Positions 37,386-51,500 of a stretch of DNA of 64,000 nt are shown piece by piece. Numbering within the stretch: position 1 is the first letter of the stretch; every line of letters starts with the position of its first letter. Below the pieces are notes generated by a model. That model was not told the origin of the DNA. It was given only the letters and a program-made list of their open reading frames with translations, and did not search any database. The position numbers and the translations under genes are program-made. Origin of the DNA: Halichondria panicea (taxonomy: Eukaryota; Porifera; Demospongiae; Suberitida; Halichondriidae); contig NC_087382.1 of assembly GCF_963675165.1 (NCBI RefSeq), positions 1,302,001-1,366,000 on the forward strand. The letters run 5' to 3'.

Positions 37386-38401
37386 ATGACACCTTGTGTC
37401 ACTTTAATTATAGTAATCAGGATACTTCTAGATTTAGTAAGGACTTAGAAAGACAATTCTAGATCATTTTTCAAGGGAGTTTAACAATCGAAACACAGAT
37501 GGTTTCAGAGCCACAACGTGGACTTCAATGTAGATTGAAGCATCACGTGAACCACTTCCATTGCCCTCTCTTCAATTAAATGATAATCCAGAAGCCTGTA
37601 ATCACTTTATGGTGTGGAGTGTAGGTGTGTTGTGTGAAGTGTGTGGATTTTGGAGTTTATTGCCCAGTCCCTGATCTGTTAGTGCCTGCGCATGCATTGG
37701 TTAATATACTGTCTTACCTGAACAATGACCACTCCTTATGGTCATGCACATGAGTCAGTAAATGATAAGCAGATGGTTGAATCTCCACTGAGAATTGAGA
37801 GGTTGTATAGTATTTGTAACACATCCCATGTGAATATTCATGTGACAATGAGCTGAACTGGTTTTGGGCAGGAGATAGTATGCAGAGCCGGAGGAAGCAA
37901 ATATGAAGTGATCAGGCCAGACCCATAAAGGGGGGTCCGGGGGTCCTCCCCCGGGAAAATTTTTTTTAATGGTGCTTGCTGGTGCATTCTGGTGCATTTT
38001 GAGTAATATTTAATGAATTTGAAAATTGACGTTTTAATTGAGACAATCACAAAAATTAATATTGGTACGGGTATATGAGGTTGCACCTAAAACTTTCCTG
38101 TGACGGTGAATGATACCTTAAAGGAAGGAGATGTTCTTCTGCTGGTTTGGAGAGGCACCAATGTGAGGACACTGAAAGGAACTCGATTGCAGTTTGGAGA
38201 GAGACATTTTCTTCTGGCTTGCAGCTAGATCTGACACTAGATAGTCTGATCCTGCAGTACTACTAGTCTATTACGGTATCTAGCTATTACATACCAGCAC
38301 CGTTGAGTAACGATTATTATCAAACTGATTAATTTTTCATTTTTAATGTTAACGACCGTTACCAAATAAATAAGTGAATGCGAGAAAAGTGGTCAGGTTT
38401 T
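37386..38401. other. Intergenic, includes a G/C-run repeat
   Basis: No gene is seen. Around 37905-37970 there is a GGGGGGTCCGGGGGTCCTCC stretch followed by an A/T run, like the end of a dispersed repeat. GCCGGAGGAAG at 37888 is mirrored as GGTTCCGCCGGC near 39205, suggesting an older element that surrounds the 774-bp insertion. Confidence 0.4.
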
Positions 38402-38410
38402 GGCCTGACC

Positions 38411-39184
38411 AGAGATACAAAAGAAAGGGGATTGGAAACGAAATTTTTACGAAATTTTTGCGTGAAGCATTCCGCGTTATAGGGCGTGGCTAAAACTACA
38501 AAGGATTATATTTATAGTCAGCATGCTCATTACCTGTCTTGACTGCTCTACAATGTGCTGTACATAGAAACAGTGAAATTGATCATTTTTAATGTTGATT
38601 TTTCTAAAAAGTAAAGAGAATTTAGCTCTAAAAAGTCGACTAAGCCACGCAGCCACTATTACTAGACAAATAAATGCTATGCAAGAAGAAATAGCCTTTA
38701 CTATGAAGTCGTAGGAGGGACAGGCCCGTGGTGTGTCTAAAAGTATACTAAAGCAGTTTGAAGGACTATACTGCAAACGTTTATGAACAGTACAGCTTAT
38801 TTATAGCATGAAGCCATTCTATGTAGCACTTAGATACATAATAACCAAGTCAAGCAATGTCCTTTGCTGTTTTGACTTCATAGGAGGGACAGAGAAAAGT
38901 TGACATAGAGTAATTCAAGCTAAACTCAAAAAAATTGGAAACAGAGTAAAGACAACGGACTTAGAGCTTGTCAGTGGTATAAGCTTACTTCTCTCAAGTA
39001 TCTCCCAGGCCCTGAGTGATCTCTAGTGGATAGGAGAGCTAGAAACCAGGGATACAAAACCGTAGCGCAGTCCTCCATGTAATTATTTGCGAGCGCAATA
39101 ATTACACGGAGTGCTTCACCGGATGTCAGTCCTTTTACATAGGGCGTGGGCGGTCGTTTCCAATCCCCTTTCTTTTGTATCTCT
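38411..39184. mobile_element. 774-bp inverted-repeat element with 9-bp target duplication
   Basis: Ends AGAGATACAAAAGAAAGG and continuing through GGATTGGAAACG, with the right end in inverse. Both sides carry GGCCTGACC (38402-38410 and 39185-39193). The interior has no transposase. A 9-bp duplication suggests a Mutator-like origin, distinct in terminal sequence from the TAGCCTCGA family. Confidence 0.8.
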
Positions 39185-39349
39185 GGCCTGACCAACCTGA
39201 CCGGTTCCGCCGGCCCTGGTATGTGCGTGGTTTCCACTGAGAATTGAGTACAAGTGCATGGGCTTACTTTATTGTCAGCGGTCAATCCACTATTGCCAAT
39301 AAGACCATGATAATTTCAAACTCAGAGATCATTATTCATATTGATTTCC

Positions 39350-40990
39350 TGTGATATTGGTGTCAACATTCTCCATGGCATCAGTTCACTACATGTATAT
39401 AGCCATTAACCAACTCAGAATACCTATTTTGTATCCACCAGTTCGGCAGTATGCACATAGCTACCAGTATTGCACTATAACTGTGTACCAGTCCTGTGGA
39501 AGTGCAGTACTTGTAACACATCCCACGAGCATAATGTTCATACAGTACTTTATTGATGCATCTCACGGGAATATATATAATGTGAGCTGGTGTTGGGTTG
39601 CAGGTGTGTGCAGTGTTGTCTTAATTTCTTAGATGTGTGTGTGTGGTGATAAGGGGTTGGCAGATTATGCTCGAGATATTACCTATTATGCTATTCTTTT
39701 ATGCTCAAGCTAACAGCCTATATATATACAAATTCCCCATTATTCTTAAATTAAATTGGCACATTATTCCTCCAAAGCACAACATAGACCCCATATTATC
39801 GCACAATTAGTAATATTGAACTATACATAATGGCCACATGACTCTATCTATTAACACTATAATACAGAATGCCAAGGAGATAATTAACCATCAGTACTCC
39901 ATCACGACCATCAGGCCTTCAAATGTTTATACTATATGATTCATATATAACGTACTGACCTGTACTTCCAAAAAGGCCTATTATTCTTATAATTGTTATA
40001 AAGATGCCTATAATTATGCCAGCATAATTCTCACCAAAAAATATGCCTATTATAATATTATGCTTGAAATTATGCTAGCATAATCTATATCAACCCTATA
40101 GTGGTGATTCTCTATTGTAAATAATCCTTTCCTGTGTGGTGTATACTGACGAGGCCATGTTTCTACTTGGAGGCTGTGTGAACATTTTCCATCACTGCAT
40201 GTAGCCATCACATTATTATACCACTTATTTTGTATCCATCAGTCCTGCTTTATTGTCAGTATGCACAATGACATAGCTCTACCACTATTGCACATCAATC
40301 CTGTGGACATTGTAACACATCCCACGAGCATAATGTTCATACAGTAGTTTATTAACAAATCCCACGTGAATATGTATAATGTGAGCTGGTGTTGGGTTGC
40401 AGGTGTGTGCATTGTTGTTATTCTTAGATGTGGGTGGTGGTTCCCCAATGTAAATTATCTATTCCTATATGCATCACTAACAGGCTAGAGAGAGGCTAGT
40501 TTGTTACAAATACCAGGAAAGCTTGCAGAAGGCTATACTTAAAGGTATAGTGGAGAACATACAAGAACAGAGTGCATGCATGGGCATATATTTGTCTATG
40601 CATATCCCATGTGAATACGCGAGGATGCTTTCAGCAGTCAATTCACTATTACCATATAAGATTACAAACTGAGATGTCATTGTGATTAGTGTGAACATGT
40701 TCCATCACTGTAGCCATTAACCAACTCAGCATACCTATTTTGTATCCACCAGTTTTGCTTTATTGTCAGTATGCACAATGACATTGCTCTACCGGTATTG
40801 CACTGTAACTGTACCAGTCCTATATGGAAGTGCACTTGTAACACATCCCACGAGCATAAATTGTGCCAGGTAAGATCCCTGAATTTAGTTCATACTTAAT
40901 GCATCTCAGTATTATGTGAGCTGGTGTTGGGTTGCAGGTGTGTGCATTGTTGTCATTCTCTTAGATGTGTGTGGTTGGTTAGCTGTCTCT
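39350..40990. repeat. Field of dispersed direct repeats
   Basis: Several phrases recur in the same order: TATTTTGTATCCACCAGT, AACACATCCCACGAGCATAA, and TGTGAGCTGGTGTTGGGTTG followed by CAGGTGTGTGC. They appear at about 39425-39640, 40225-40440 and 40735-40970, with a related piece at 37818. This looks like a decayed low-copy tandem duplication of about 0.5-0.8 kb units. No gene is seen. Confidence 0.65.
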
Positions 40991-41672
40991 GAGTGAGTTC
41001 AGAGCTGTAGTGTTGCATGAGTAGTTGGTGAGAAGCTATATACTAAGAATAAGGTAAGAGAAATTGCAAGCTATAAATGCTAAACACTGTGTTACTCTAC
41101 ATAATTAAGGTATGCATGTGGTAAAAGCCTAAAATTCAATACTTACATATTCATATATATATGACTGTTGTTAGTTGGAACTTCGATTTTCAGTATACAT
41201 TATACAACTGTAAATCAAACTGTATGAATAATACTGCAGGTCTGATCCATCCCTTTTTGAGGCTGAGCCGTCACCATTATGAGGTGATTCTCATTGGCAC
41301 TTGGTATGAATTTGCTCACCAATCCTCCCCCTTGAGCCAACACACACTTTGTGAATATATTGTGTATTAATTGCAGAAGTTGAGAGTTGTTACTATCACT
41401 AAAGCTGTGGTTGCTACTGATGATATTGATCGTATGCAAGCCTTGAGTAAGCTAGTGAGGTTACAGAGACATTGGAAGCAAGTCACTGTCTGAAATGAGG
41501 TTAGTGCATGACACCACTGTTGTTTCACTGTTTATGTCAGCTATTAATATCAGTTGGCATGGTTACAGACACTTCACGGCTATTGTGTATCGTATATTTA
41601 CCACAACATTATCACATGCACACCCAAACACTAACTAATCAATGATGGCTGCACTCATCTTATCTCCCATAG

Positions 41673-42565
41673 TGACGACCTTGCTAAACAACTCTTCTGG
41701 GCTAGTAGTGGTGGCCGTGACCAAGAAGTGCTTGAGCTGCTACAGAGAGAAGCTCCACCCAACAACAGTGACTACTACACTAGAGAGCAGTATGGAAGGA
41801 CTCCACTACACAGGGCATGTATTAACAGCCATCTCTGCAATGCAGAACTACTCATCAAGTTTGGGGCCATTGTAGCTGCTACAAATAACTTTGGCAGTAC
41901 CCCCTTACATGATGCATGTTTCTACAACAAGAAGGCCACTGCTAAGCTGTTACTGGAGCACCACTGTCCCACAGGTGAGCCTGGGTGTTAGTTCAGCTGT
42001 GTCAGTAGGTGTCTGTCATCTTGTCCAGGTGTGTGGCAGTGACTGCCATTGTAGCTAGCAAAGCTTCACAGTAGGTACATTTGAGAAAAGTCATTGAATT
42101 GAACTAATGATTAATACATGGTGGCCACTATGTACAAACACTTTTTAGCATGTTTCATGGTCTGGTAGGTACAGGGTTATCCCATTATAGAAATACACAG
42201 TACAGACTTGTAAATTTACAATCTTATACTGTTGATGACGTGTACGTACTCTATCTATTATATGCAAGTCATAATTATTGTAGGCATTGGCGAATTTATA
42301 TTACTAATTTTTGGGGGAGATTTGCCAAAGCATCCAAAATATTTTGTCATTGGTTTAACAATTGTTTATATGTTGCGTCAATGTCTGGGTGAGTGCTATA
42401 GAACACAGTAAACTACATGCATGTACTGTCAGTTCATGTGCTCCTGTTCAACCAACCATGCAGATAGCAAGGACAAGTGGGGACGTACTGCTGCTGATGT
42501 GGCCAGAGTGAAGGGGCACCATGCCTTGGCTGACTATGTGGAGAGGTTCCAGCCTGGACCTAGAG
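41673..42565 (+). CDS. Gene B first ankyrin exons
   Basis: Exon 41673-41974 is open throughout (GRTPLHRACINSHLCNAELL, GSTPLHDACFYNKKATAKLL), giving two to three ankyrin repeats. Exon 42464-42565 adds KWGRTAADVARVKGHHALAD. The expected upstream exon (about 41000-41050) aligns with gene A's first exon and keeps the GTAAGA donor, but where gene A has ATGGATACTAAC it has no ATG in the required frame, and a TAG lies a few codons upstream. Confidence 0.75.
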
Positions 42566-45500
42566 GTGAGTTGGCCATCAGCTGTTGTACACAGTAGTCA
42601 GTAGGTATCTAGTGAATTGCATGGTCAGTATAGTACAGCTAGATCAGTGGTTTCCATGTTATGCCGTTCATGCACCTTCCATATGTGTTAAATCTCATGC
42701 AATTAATTTAAGTGATCAGTTTCTTGACAGTAATTTGTACATAGCCCTATCATCACTCTACAGTCTTGTGTACAGTGTATGACTAGACAATGACAATGCC
42801 TCAGGGACTTATTTGTATGCCTTTCTCAGTACACTCCATAATTATACTGCATCAGTTCCTTTGGCTTCTAAATTTCATTGATACCTCCTTTTCTAACTAT
42901 TATGTAGATCCTCTGTCCTCGTACCCAACACTGGAACAGCTGAGTCAGCTGGAATGTGATCAATGGCTTCAACTTGGTGTTCGCTTCGCATTGGGCAATG
43001 ACCAACTGGAAACCATAAAGAAGAGCCAACATCCCACAGCAGCAACTCTCCAGGCAGCCAAAATCAAGAATATTGACATGCAGTGGAAGGATATTGTGGA
43101 AGCTCTAGTGAGCATTGGAGAGTACAAGTTGGCAGAGAGTGTGTGCACTCAGCAAGGTCAGTAAATGATTGCTCCTGTTAAACTACTAACATTGGTAACA
43201 TTGTTTGGGAAACTACTCCGTACTACAAGCTTGTGTAGAATAATAACTCTTTTGCTATCCGTCTGTATTCACCTATGCACTGTACAATGCAAGTAAACTT
43301 AACAACTGTATCCCGTCTTAATTAATTGTGCTAACTGCAGGGGAAGGTGAGAGTGCTCTGTCAGTGAGTGTATTCTATGGCTGGCTGGACTGTGTCAAGC
43401 GTCTTGTGGAAACTGTGGACCTCAATCCAAAAGGTGAAAATGGTACCTCAAGAAAAAGCATATTCTGAGCCAAACTAATGTTGAGTAATAAGGTCATGCA
43501 GTTACTCACACTATTATCATTGTAATCTCAACAATCACTTTAAAGTACAATTCTGGGGTTTGCAGGTACAGTCAACAAGGCTGGTGACACCCCACTCTCT
43601 CTGGCCTGTGCTAATGGCCACTTGGACACAGTCAAGTATCTTGTGAACAAGCATCGTTGTGATCCAGGTACAGTCAACAAGGCTGGTGACACCCCACTCT
43701 CTCTGGCCTGTGCTAATGGTCACTGGGACACAGTCAAGTGCCTTGTGAACGAGCATCATTGTGATCCTAGAAGTAAGCTATCATTGTATGTACGTACATG
43801 TGTATCACACCAACTATAGCTTCATGCATGAATGTGGAATGTTGTGGTATACCTAATGCTATAATTATATTACCACGGAATACAAACGCAAACCAATGCA
43901 TGTGTGCATGTACAGGTACAGTCAACAACGCTGGTGACACTCCACTCTCTCTGGCCTACAAAGGTGGACACTGGGATATGGTCAAGTATCTTGCCATCAC
44001 TCATCACTGTGACACAACAAGTAATTCCAATATTTTTTCCGCGGTTGTGAATGACCTATTTGTAATTATAATTATGCTCTTTATGGATTCTACAGAATTG
44101 TGCAATAGAATTTACTTTTATTGTCGGTTTTTAATTTTACAATCATGCTGCACAGCATATTGATCTCATGCGATATACTGGGACTGAGTATCAAGCTTAA
44201 AACATTGGGGAGTGTTAATTTTGGTGACCCGCACCATGATTCACCAATCACCACATTGACCTGTTATAAGGTACAGCCTATAGCCTGTAGCTTGGTACTG
44301 TGTATGAAATATCAGGAGCGTATAGCAGGTCTATATCTAATAGTGAGGATGGGACAGATTGAGGATTGAGGAGAAAGTGCCACTTTCTGGATCTCAGACA
44401 AATAAGCTATAATAATAATTATTAGTCAGCTACAGAGGCAAATCATTATACTCCTGTTTAGTTTCAGTATACTTCAGATTTCAGATTAATCGAGTGCTTG
44501 AATTTAATAACAGAATGTTTGTCGTGTGGCACTAGCAAATACAACTCTCTGCTACTCACTGACTCATATTCGACTTATTGCCAACATCATCATAATGATC
44601 ATGCTTTACCATCAAATTCCATAAATCATGGCACATTTCTTGAGCCAACTATATTTATTGTGGATCATGATGTCGCTCAACAGCATCGAATATCAGTGTG
44701 ACCTAAACTATGTGCGTACTGCAAACTGACATGATTTGATTGTATCCATATAGTTGCAGTAAATAAGGCTGGAGACACTCCTCTCTCCATTGAGTGTTCC
44801 CGTGGTAACCTGAAGATGGTCAAGGCTCTCATCAACAAGCATGTTGATCCAAATAGTAAGTGTTTATTAATCGCTGTTACGTTGTGTTGATGGATGGTCT
44901 TCCACAGAGCCAGTTAACAAGGCTGGTGACACTCCACTCTCTCTGGCCTGTGCTAATGGCCACTTGGACACAGTCAAGTATCTTGTGAACAAGCATCGTT
45001 GTGATCCAGGTACAGTCAACAAGGCTGGTGACACCCCACTCTCTCTGGCCTGTGCTAATGGTCACTGGGACACAGTCAAGTGCCTTGTGAACGAGCATCA
45101 TTGTGATCCTAGAAGTAAGCTATCATTGTATGTACGTACATGTGTATCACACCAACTATAGCTTCATGCATGAATGTGGAATGTTGTGGTATACCTAATG
45201 CTATAATTATATTACCACGGAATACAAACGCAAACCAATGCATGTGTGCATGTACAGGTACAGTCAACAACGCTGGTGACACTCCACTCTCTCTGGCCTA
45301 CAAAGGTGGACACTGGGATATGGTCAAGTATCTTGCCATCACTCATCACTGTGACACAACAAGTAATTCCAATATTTTTTCCGCGGTTGTGAATGACCTA
45401 TTTGTAATTATAATTATGCTCTTTATGGATTCTACAGAATTGTGCAATAGAATTTACTTTTATTGTCGGTTTTTAATTTTACGATCATGCTGCACAGCAT

Positions 45501-48500
45501 ATTGATCTCATGCGATATACTGGGACTGAGTATCAAGCTTAAAACATTGGGGAGTGTTAATTTTGGTGACCCGCACCATGATTCACCAATCACCACATTG
45601 ACCGGTTATAAGGTACAGCCTATAGCCTGTAGCTTGGTACTGTGTATGAAATATCAGGAGCGTATAGCAGGTCTATATCTAATAGTGAGGATGGGACAGA
45701 TTGAGGATTGAGGAGAAAGTGCCACTTTCTGGATCTCAGACAAATAATAATTATTAGTCAGCTACAGAGGCAAATCATTATACTCCTGTTTAGTTTCAGT
45801 ATACTTCAGATTTCAGATTAATCGAGTGCTTGAATTTAATAACAGAATGTTTGTCGTGTGGCACTAGCAAATACAACTCTCTGCTACTCACTGACTCATA
45901 TTCGACTTATTGCCAACATCATCATAATGATCATGCTTTACCATCAAATTCCATAAATCATGGCACATTTCTTGAGCCAACTATATTTATTGTGGATCAT
46001 GATGTCGCTCAACAGCATCGAATATCAGTGTGACCTAAACTATGTGCGTACTGCAAACTGACATGATTTGATTGTATCCATATAGTTGCAGTAAATAAGG
46101 CTGGAGACACTCCTCTCTCCATTGAGTGTTCCCGTGGTAACCTGAAGATGGTCAAGGCTCTCATCAACAAGCATGTTGATCCAAATAGTAAGTGTTTATT
46201 AATCGCTGTTACGTTGTGTTGATGGATGGTCTTCCACAGAGCCAGTTAACAAGGCTGGTGACACTCCACTCTCTCTGGCCTGTGCTAATGGCCACTTGGA
46301 CACAGTCAAGTATCTTGTGAACAAGCATCGTTGTGATCCAGGTACAGTCAACAAGGCTGGTGACACCCCACTCTCTCTGGCCTGTGCTAATGGTCACTGG
46401 GACACAGTCAAGTGCCTTGTGAACGAGCATCATTGTGATCCTAGAAGTAAGCTATCATTGTATGTACGTACATGTGTATCACACCAACTATAGCTTCATG
46501 CATGAATGTGGAATGTTGTGGTATACCTAATGCTATAATTATATTACCACGGAATACAAACGCAAACCAATGCATGTGTGCATGTACAGGTACAGTCAAC
46601 AAGGCTGGTGACACTCTACTCTCTCTGGCCTACAAAGGTGGACACTGGGATATGGTCAAGTATCTTGCCATCACTCATCACTGTGACACAACAAGTAATT
46701 CCAATATTTTTTCCGCGGTTGTGAATGACCTATTTGTAATTATAATTATGCTCTTTATGGATTCTACAGAATTGTGCAATAGAATTTACTTTTATTGTCG
46801 GTTTTTAATTTTACAATCATGCTGCACAGCATATTGATCTCATGCGATATACTGGGACTGAGTATCAAGCTTAAAACCTTGGGGAGTGTTAATTTTGGTG
46901 ACCCGCACCATGATTCACCAATCACCACATTGACCTGTTATAAGGTACAGCCTATAGCCTGTAGCTTGGTACTGTGTATGAAATATCAGGAGCGTATAGC
47001 AGGTCTATATCTAATAGTGAGGATGGGACAGATTGAGGATTGAGGAGAAAGTGCCACTTTCTGGATCTCAGACAAATAAGCTATAATAATAATTATTAGT
47101 CAGCTACAGAGGCAAATCATTATACTCCTGTTTAGTTTCAGTATACTTCAGATTTCAGATTAATCGAGTGCTTGAATTTAATAACAGAATGTTTGTCGTG
47201 TGGCACTAGCAAATACAACTCTCTGCTACTCACTGACTCATATTCGACTTATTGCCAACATCATCATAATGATCATGCTTTACCATCAAATTCCATAAAT
47301 CATGGCACATTTCTTGAGCCAACTATATTTATTGTGGATCATGATGTCGCTCAACAGCATCGAATATCAGTGTGACCTAAACTATGTGCGTACTGCAAAC
47401 TGACATGATTTGATTGTATCCATATAGTTGCAGTAAATAAGGCTGGAGACACTCCTCTCTCCATTGAGTGTTCCCATGGTAACCTGAAGATGGTCAAGGC
47501 TCTCATCAACAAGCATGTTGATCCAAATAGTAAGTGTTTATTAATCGCTGTTACGTTGTGTTGATGGATGGTCTTCCACAGAGCCAGTTAACAAGGCTGG
47601 TGACACTCCACTCTCTCTGGCCTACAAAAGTGAACACTGGGAAGTGGTCAAGTATCTTGCCATCACTCATCACTGTGATACAACAAGTAAATCAGTTTGT
47701 TCATGGTTGTCAATGAACCTGTTGGTTTTATTGCACTATACTAAACTTGTTTAAGGTTAGGATATAGTGTTTCGCCCACTCAAGAAAGTGGGTGTTCCCG
47801 CTCAGCATCTGTACAGCAATTTTGGTAAAGCTAGCTACAAAACTTCTGCGTCAGTTTTCTACCTTCTTAGCTGATGATCATGTCCTATTTAAGCATGATC
47901 TAATTAAGTAAGGTATGGGGTAGGGCCAGATGTAAAAATTTCATAGAGAATCAAGACTCTGCAGCTGCAGCGCTAGCCTCGATTCCAGCCGCGAAGAAAA
48001 AGGCGGCCTGGTATACCTTGTATGCGCATGCACGTACATTACCCCAAGAAGGGGGTAATCCGTGTATTTGTGGATACTGTCAGTAAAATAAACCGTATAC
48101 TATTTGTATTCTGAAGTTACGGTCCGTTACATAGAACTTATTTAGAAGTATTGTGTAAAGATGACCGAGTTCTTACACCGGGCCCTTTATTGTATCAAGC
48201 CAAGTCTCTACTTAACGACACTCTGTAAGGCTATACAGATGTTATAGGAAAGGCATGATGTGTTCCTGTGGGTCCCCTGATGAGGCTGTGGTAATATAGA
48301 CCAGGCAAGTCTTCTGCTACCAAATCTTTCTTTTATGTTCGACAAGAAGTCATTACTGAAAATAAAAAAGCTAATGATCACTCTTGAGAAGCTTTAACTC
48401 GACACTCAGGAAGTTATTCACTCAAGATTTACTGATGTATTGAAGAGTCCACTACTCATCCTAGCTGGCAGCTCTATAGCTGTCCGGGAGGCCTTCTTGA

Positions 48501-51500
48501 ACTGTAACTGAGCTAGAAGGAAGCAACACTGCTGTAGTTAATAATTATTCTACTCATGTACTTTGATTGAAAGCTGCCATTGTGGTCATATTGTCATGCG
48601 TATTCTTCCTTTTTGTAACCTTGTCCGTTTTTTTACAATTTGTATGATAAAATTGCTGTCAATTATTTCGCGCATGCGCTTACAAGGTATACCAAGGCCG
48701 CCTTTCTCTTCGCGGCTGGAATCGAGGCTACTGCAGCGCTCACTTTACTTTTATTTTTGGCTCATTTTTGCGTATTGATATACTCAGTAATGTGCACTCA
48801 ACATGGTGTTCATTCGATAGAATCCGATCTTGCTTTCAATTCTGATGGCAGCCCAAAGAAAAATATAAGTTTGAACCTCGCTAGGAATATGACCTCAATG
48901 TGTCCATCACATCATGAGCAGTTTCAGCAATAATTAATTGTTTAGTTCCAGTGTGTGCAATTGACACTTCATATTCACAAGATTTGCTGGAGAAGTGCTG
49001 CTGGAGCTCATGCCAACTCAACCTGCTTTCACCATCCACCACCAACCCATATATCTTGTTTGCGTGTCAATTTTTCATTGACTAATTAACATGAGATTAT
49101 CATTTTCATTGGAAGTTTGCATGTATGAATGACATCATGATTGCTGAGTGCACATTAACAGAGTATGCTGGGACATGCATGACTGAGTGCCATAATTATG
49201 CATACAAAATTAATGTCATAATTATATGGAGTATACAGACATTTTAAGTACTCTAATTCACTGCATGTATTCAGGTGTCTTCTTGCTAGCAGTAAAGCTT
49301 GAGCAAGATGTGGAATTTTTTCTGGCAGAATGCCATTGTGATCCGAATGTGACCGACAAAGAAGGCAAGACACCTCTCGATTTGGCGAATAACTCTAAGA
49401 TCATAAAGCTCCTCTTGAAACACGGAGCCAAAGCTGCCAATGTCTACAAGGAACACAGCAAGCTCATCGGAAAGCTCTCCTCCGAGCGACCCCCACACCT
49501 TCCTCTGTCTGTGCTCATCATTGGTGATGGTGGTGTGGGGAAGAGCACTCTGTTGAAGTCCATTCTGAGTCCAAAAGGGTTTTGGTCTAAACTACAGAAG
49601 GCAAAACCCGTAGATGGTGTCGATGAAAAAACAGTGGGGATCATACCGTACGAAATATACACCAAAGAGTTTGGGAGGATCATCTACTTTGATTTTGCTG
49701 GCCAGAAAGAGTTTTACGCAAGCCACTGTGCCATTCTGGAGAATGCTGTTCAAACCTCACCACCCATCATTATCCTCTGTGCTAAGCTTGTAGAAAGTGA
49801 GCAGGCGATTATTAATTCCATGTATCGTTGGTTAACCCTCGTTCAAAACCAGTGCATCAATTTGAAAGGCAAAGCACACGTGATAGTAGTTGGTAGCCAT
49901 GCCGACCAGGTGAAGGAAATGGAAGAAGATCCACGAGCCAAAGAGAAAATCTTTGCCCCCATTATCAAGCAATTCCCAAAGTTTGAGTTCAGAGAGTTCA
50001 TTCCAATGGATTGCCGCTTTGCTGATTCGGATGACATGAAAAAAGCAAAAGAGCAAATCAAAAAAAGCTCCGCTATTCTCCGCTCTCCAGAAACCATCAG
50101 CCTGAATGCTCACACTTTTTACATCTACTATGCCGAAAGCTTCAAAGACGACCTTGCTTTGTCGTTGGGAAATGTCTATGAAAGAATTAAGAGTGATCTT
50201 AACGAGGATCTGTCAAAACGCACCCAAGATATTCTTTCTTTCATACCCAGCACCGTCCCTCACCTTGTAGACATCTGTGACCAGCTGCATAAAAGAGGTC
50301 TCCTATTGTTTCTCTGCAATGACAGCTCTCCAGAGAAGTCTTTCTTAGTGATTGACCAACCAAAGCTTCTGTCCAGAGTCACTGGGACAGTGTTCGCTCC
50401 TGAAAGTTTCCGCCAGCACTGCAAGCTAGCTTCAAGCACTGGAGTGGTGCCTTTGTCGAAATTCAGCAAAGAATTTGATGGCTTCGACATCGAAATGCTG
50501 ATTGCCTACATGTCACATTTAGAGCTGTGCTTCGAAATTATGGACATGCAAGTCTTGGATTTCATTTCGAAGGAGATTGCTTCTTCTACTGACAGTAATG
50601 CTTCTGTTCCTGAGTCTGACAGATACCTCTTCTTTCCTGGGCTCATTCGAATCGAAACTCCAGAGCAAAGGTTGGAACTAACTGAAGACATCAAGTACCA
50701 TTTTGGTTGGATACTCCAAACCTCTCAAAAAACAGAGTTTTTCGATCCTCGCTGCCTTCAGGTCCTCATTCTGAGGATAGTGTTCACATTCCGACTTGCT
50801 CCTGCCCTAAGAGTACAGCATGATGTCCCTTCCCTGCAGAGATTCTGCTCTGTGTGGAAGAATGGGATCTACTGGTGCAACGATGATGGGATCACCGCAC
50901 ACCTCGAACTTGCTGAAAATGGCCAATCTCTTGTTCTCAAAATGCACTCTGATACGGTTCGACCTGAAGGTTTGATTCATCGCTCCAGAATTATGAGCAC
51001 AATCCGCGAGACTGTTGAATGTTTTGGCCGCAATGTGAATGTGATTGAAACAGTGATTGATCCAAATCAAGTTGTCAAGCATCCTCTGAATAATCCCTCT
51101 AACCTCCCACTGGTCAAAATCAAAGATATTGCAGCAGCTGTCTCCTCCAACAGAAGAATGATCAAATCAACACAACACGTTGCCTTTGCCTTCAAGCATC
51201 TCTTACAGTTTGAGCCGTATGCTGGCCTAGATCAAACCACCATACAGTGTATCCACAGTGACAAGAATGCCAAGAGAGATGAGAAAATCTCCAAAGGTTT
51301 CATTTCTCATTTTGCCAGCCAAATTGCCAATTCAGTTAGAGATAATCCAGATCAAATATCTCGAAACAGTTGCATATTCAGAAGAATCCTGAGCCACTTT
51401 CAAGAATTTGGCGTCAACATTGAGTCGGTCAGTCCCAGACAGGAGGTGGTCCAGGCCCTTGAGACGTGGAGGAGTGAGACTGAGGGAACTTACAGCTGTC

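Noticed and set aside
41642-41875. Open frame with ATG ATG at 41642 as the gene B start
   Set aside because: Its frame differs from the ankyrin frame of exon 41673-41974 and encodes no ankyrin pattern.
44498-44701. Repeated 67-codon frame (also at 45830 and 47172)
   Set aside because: It lies in the intron of the triplicated ankyrin block and repeats only because the block is duplicated. No domain or splice support.
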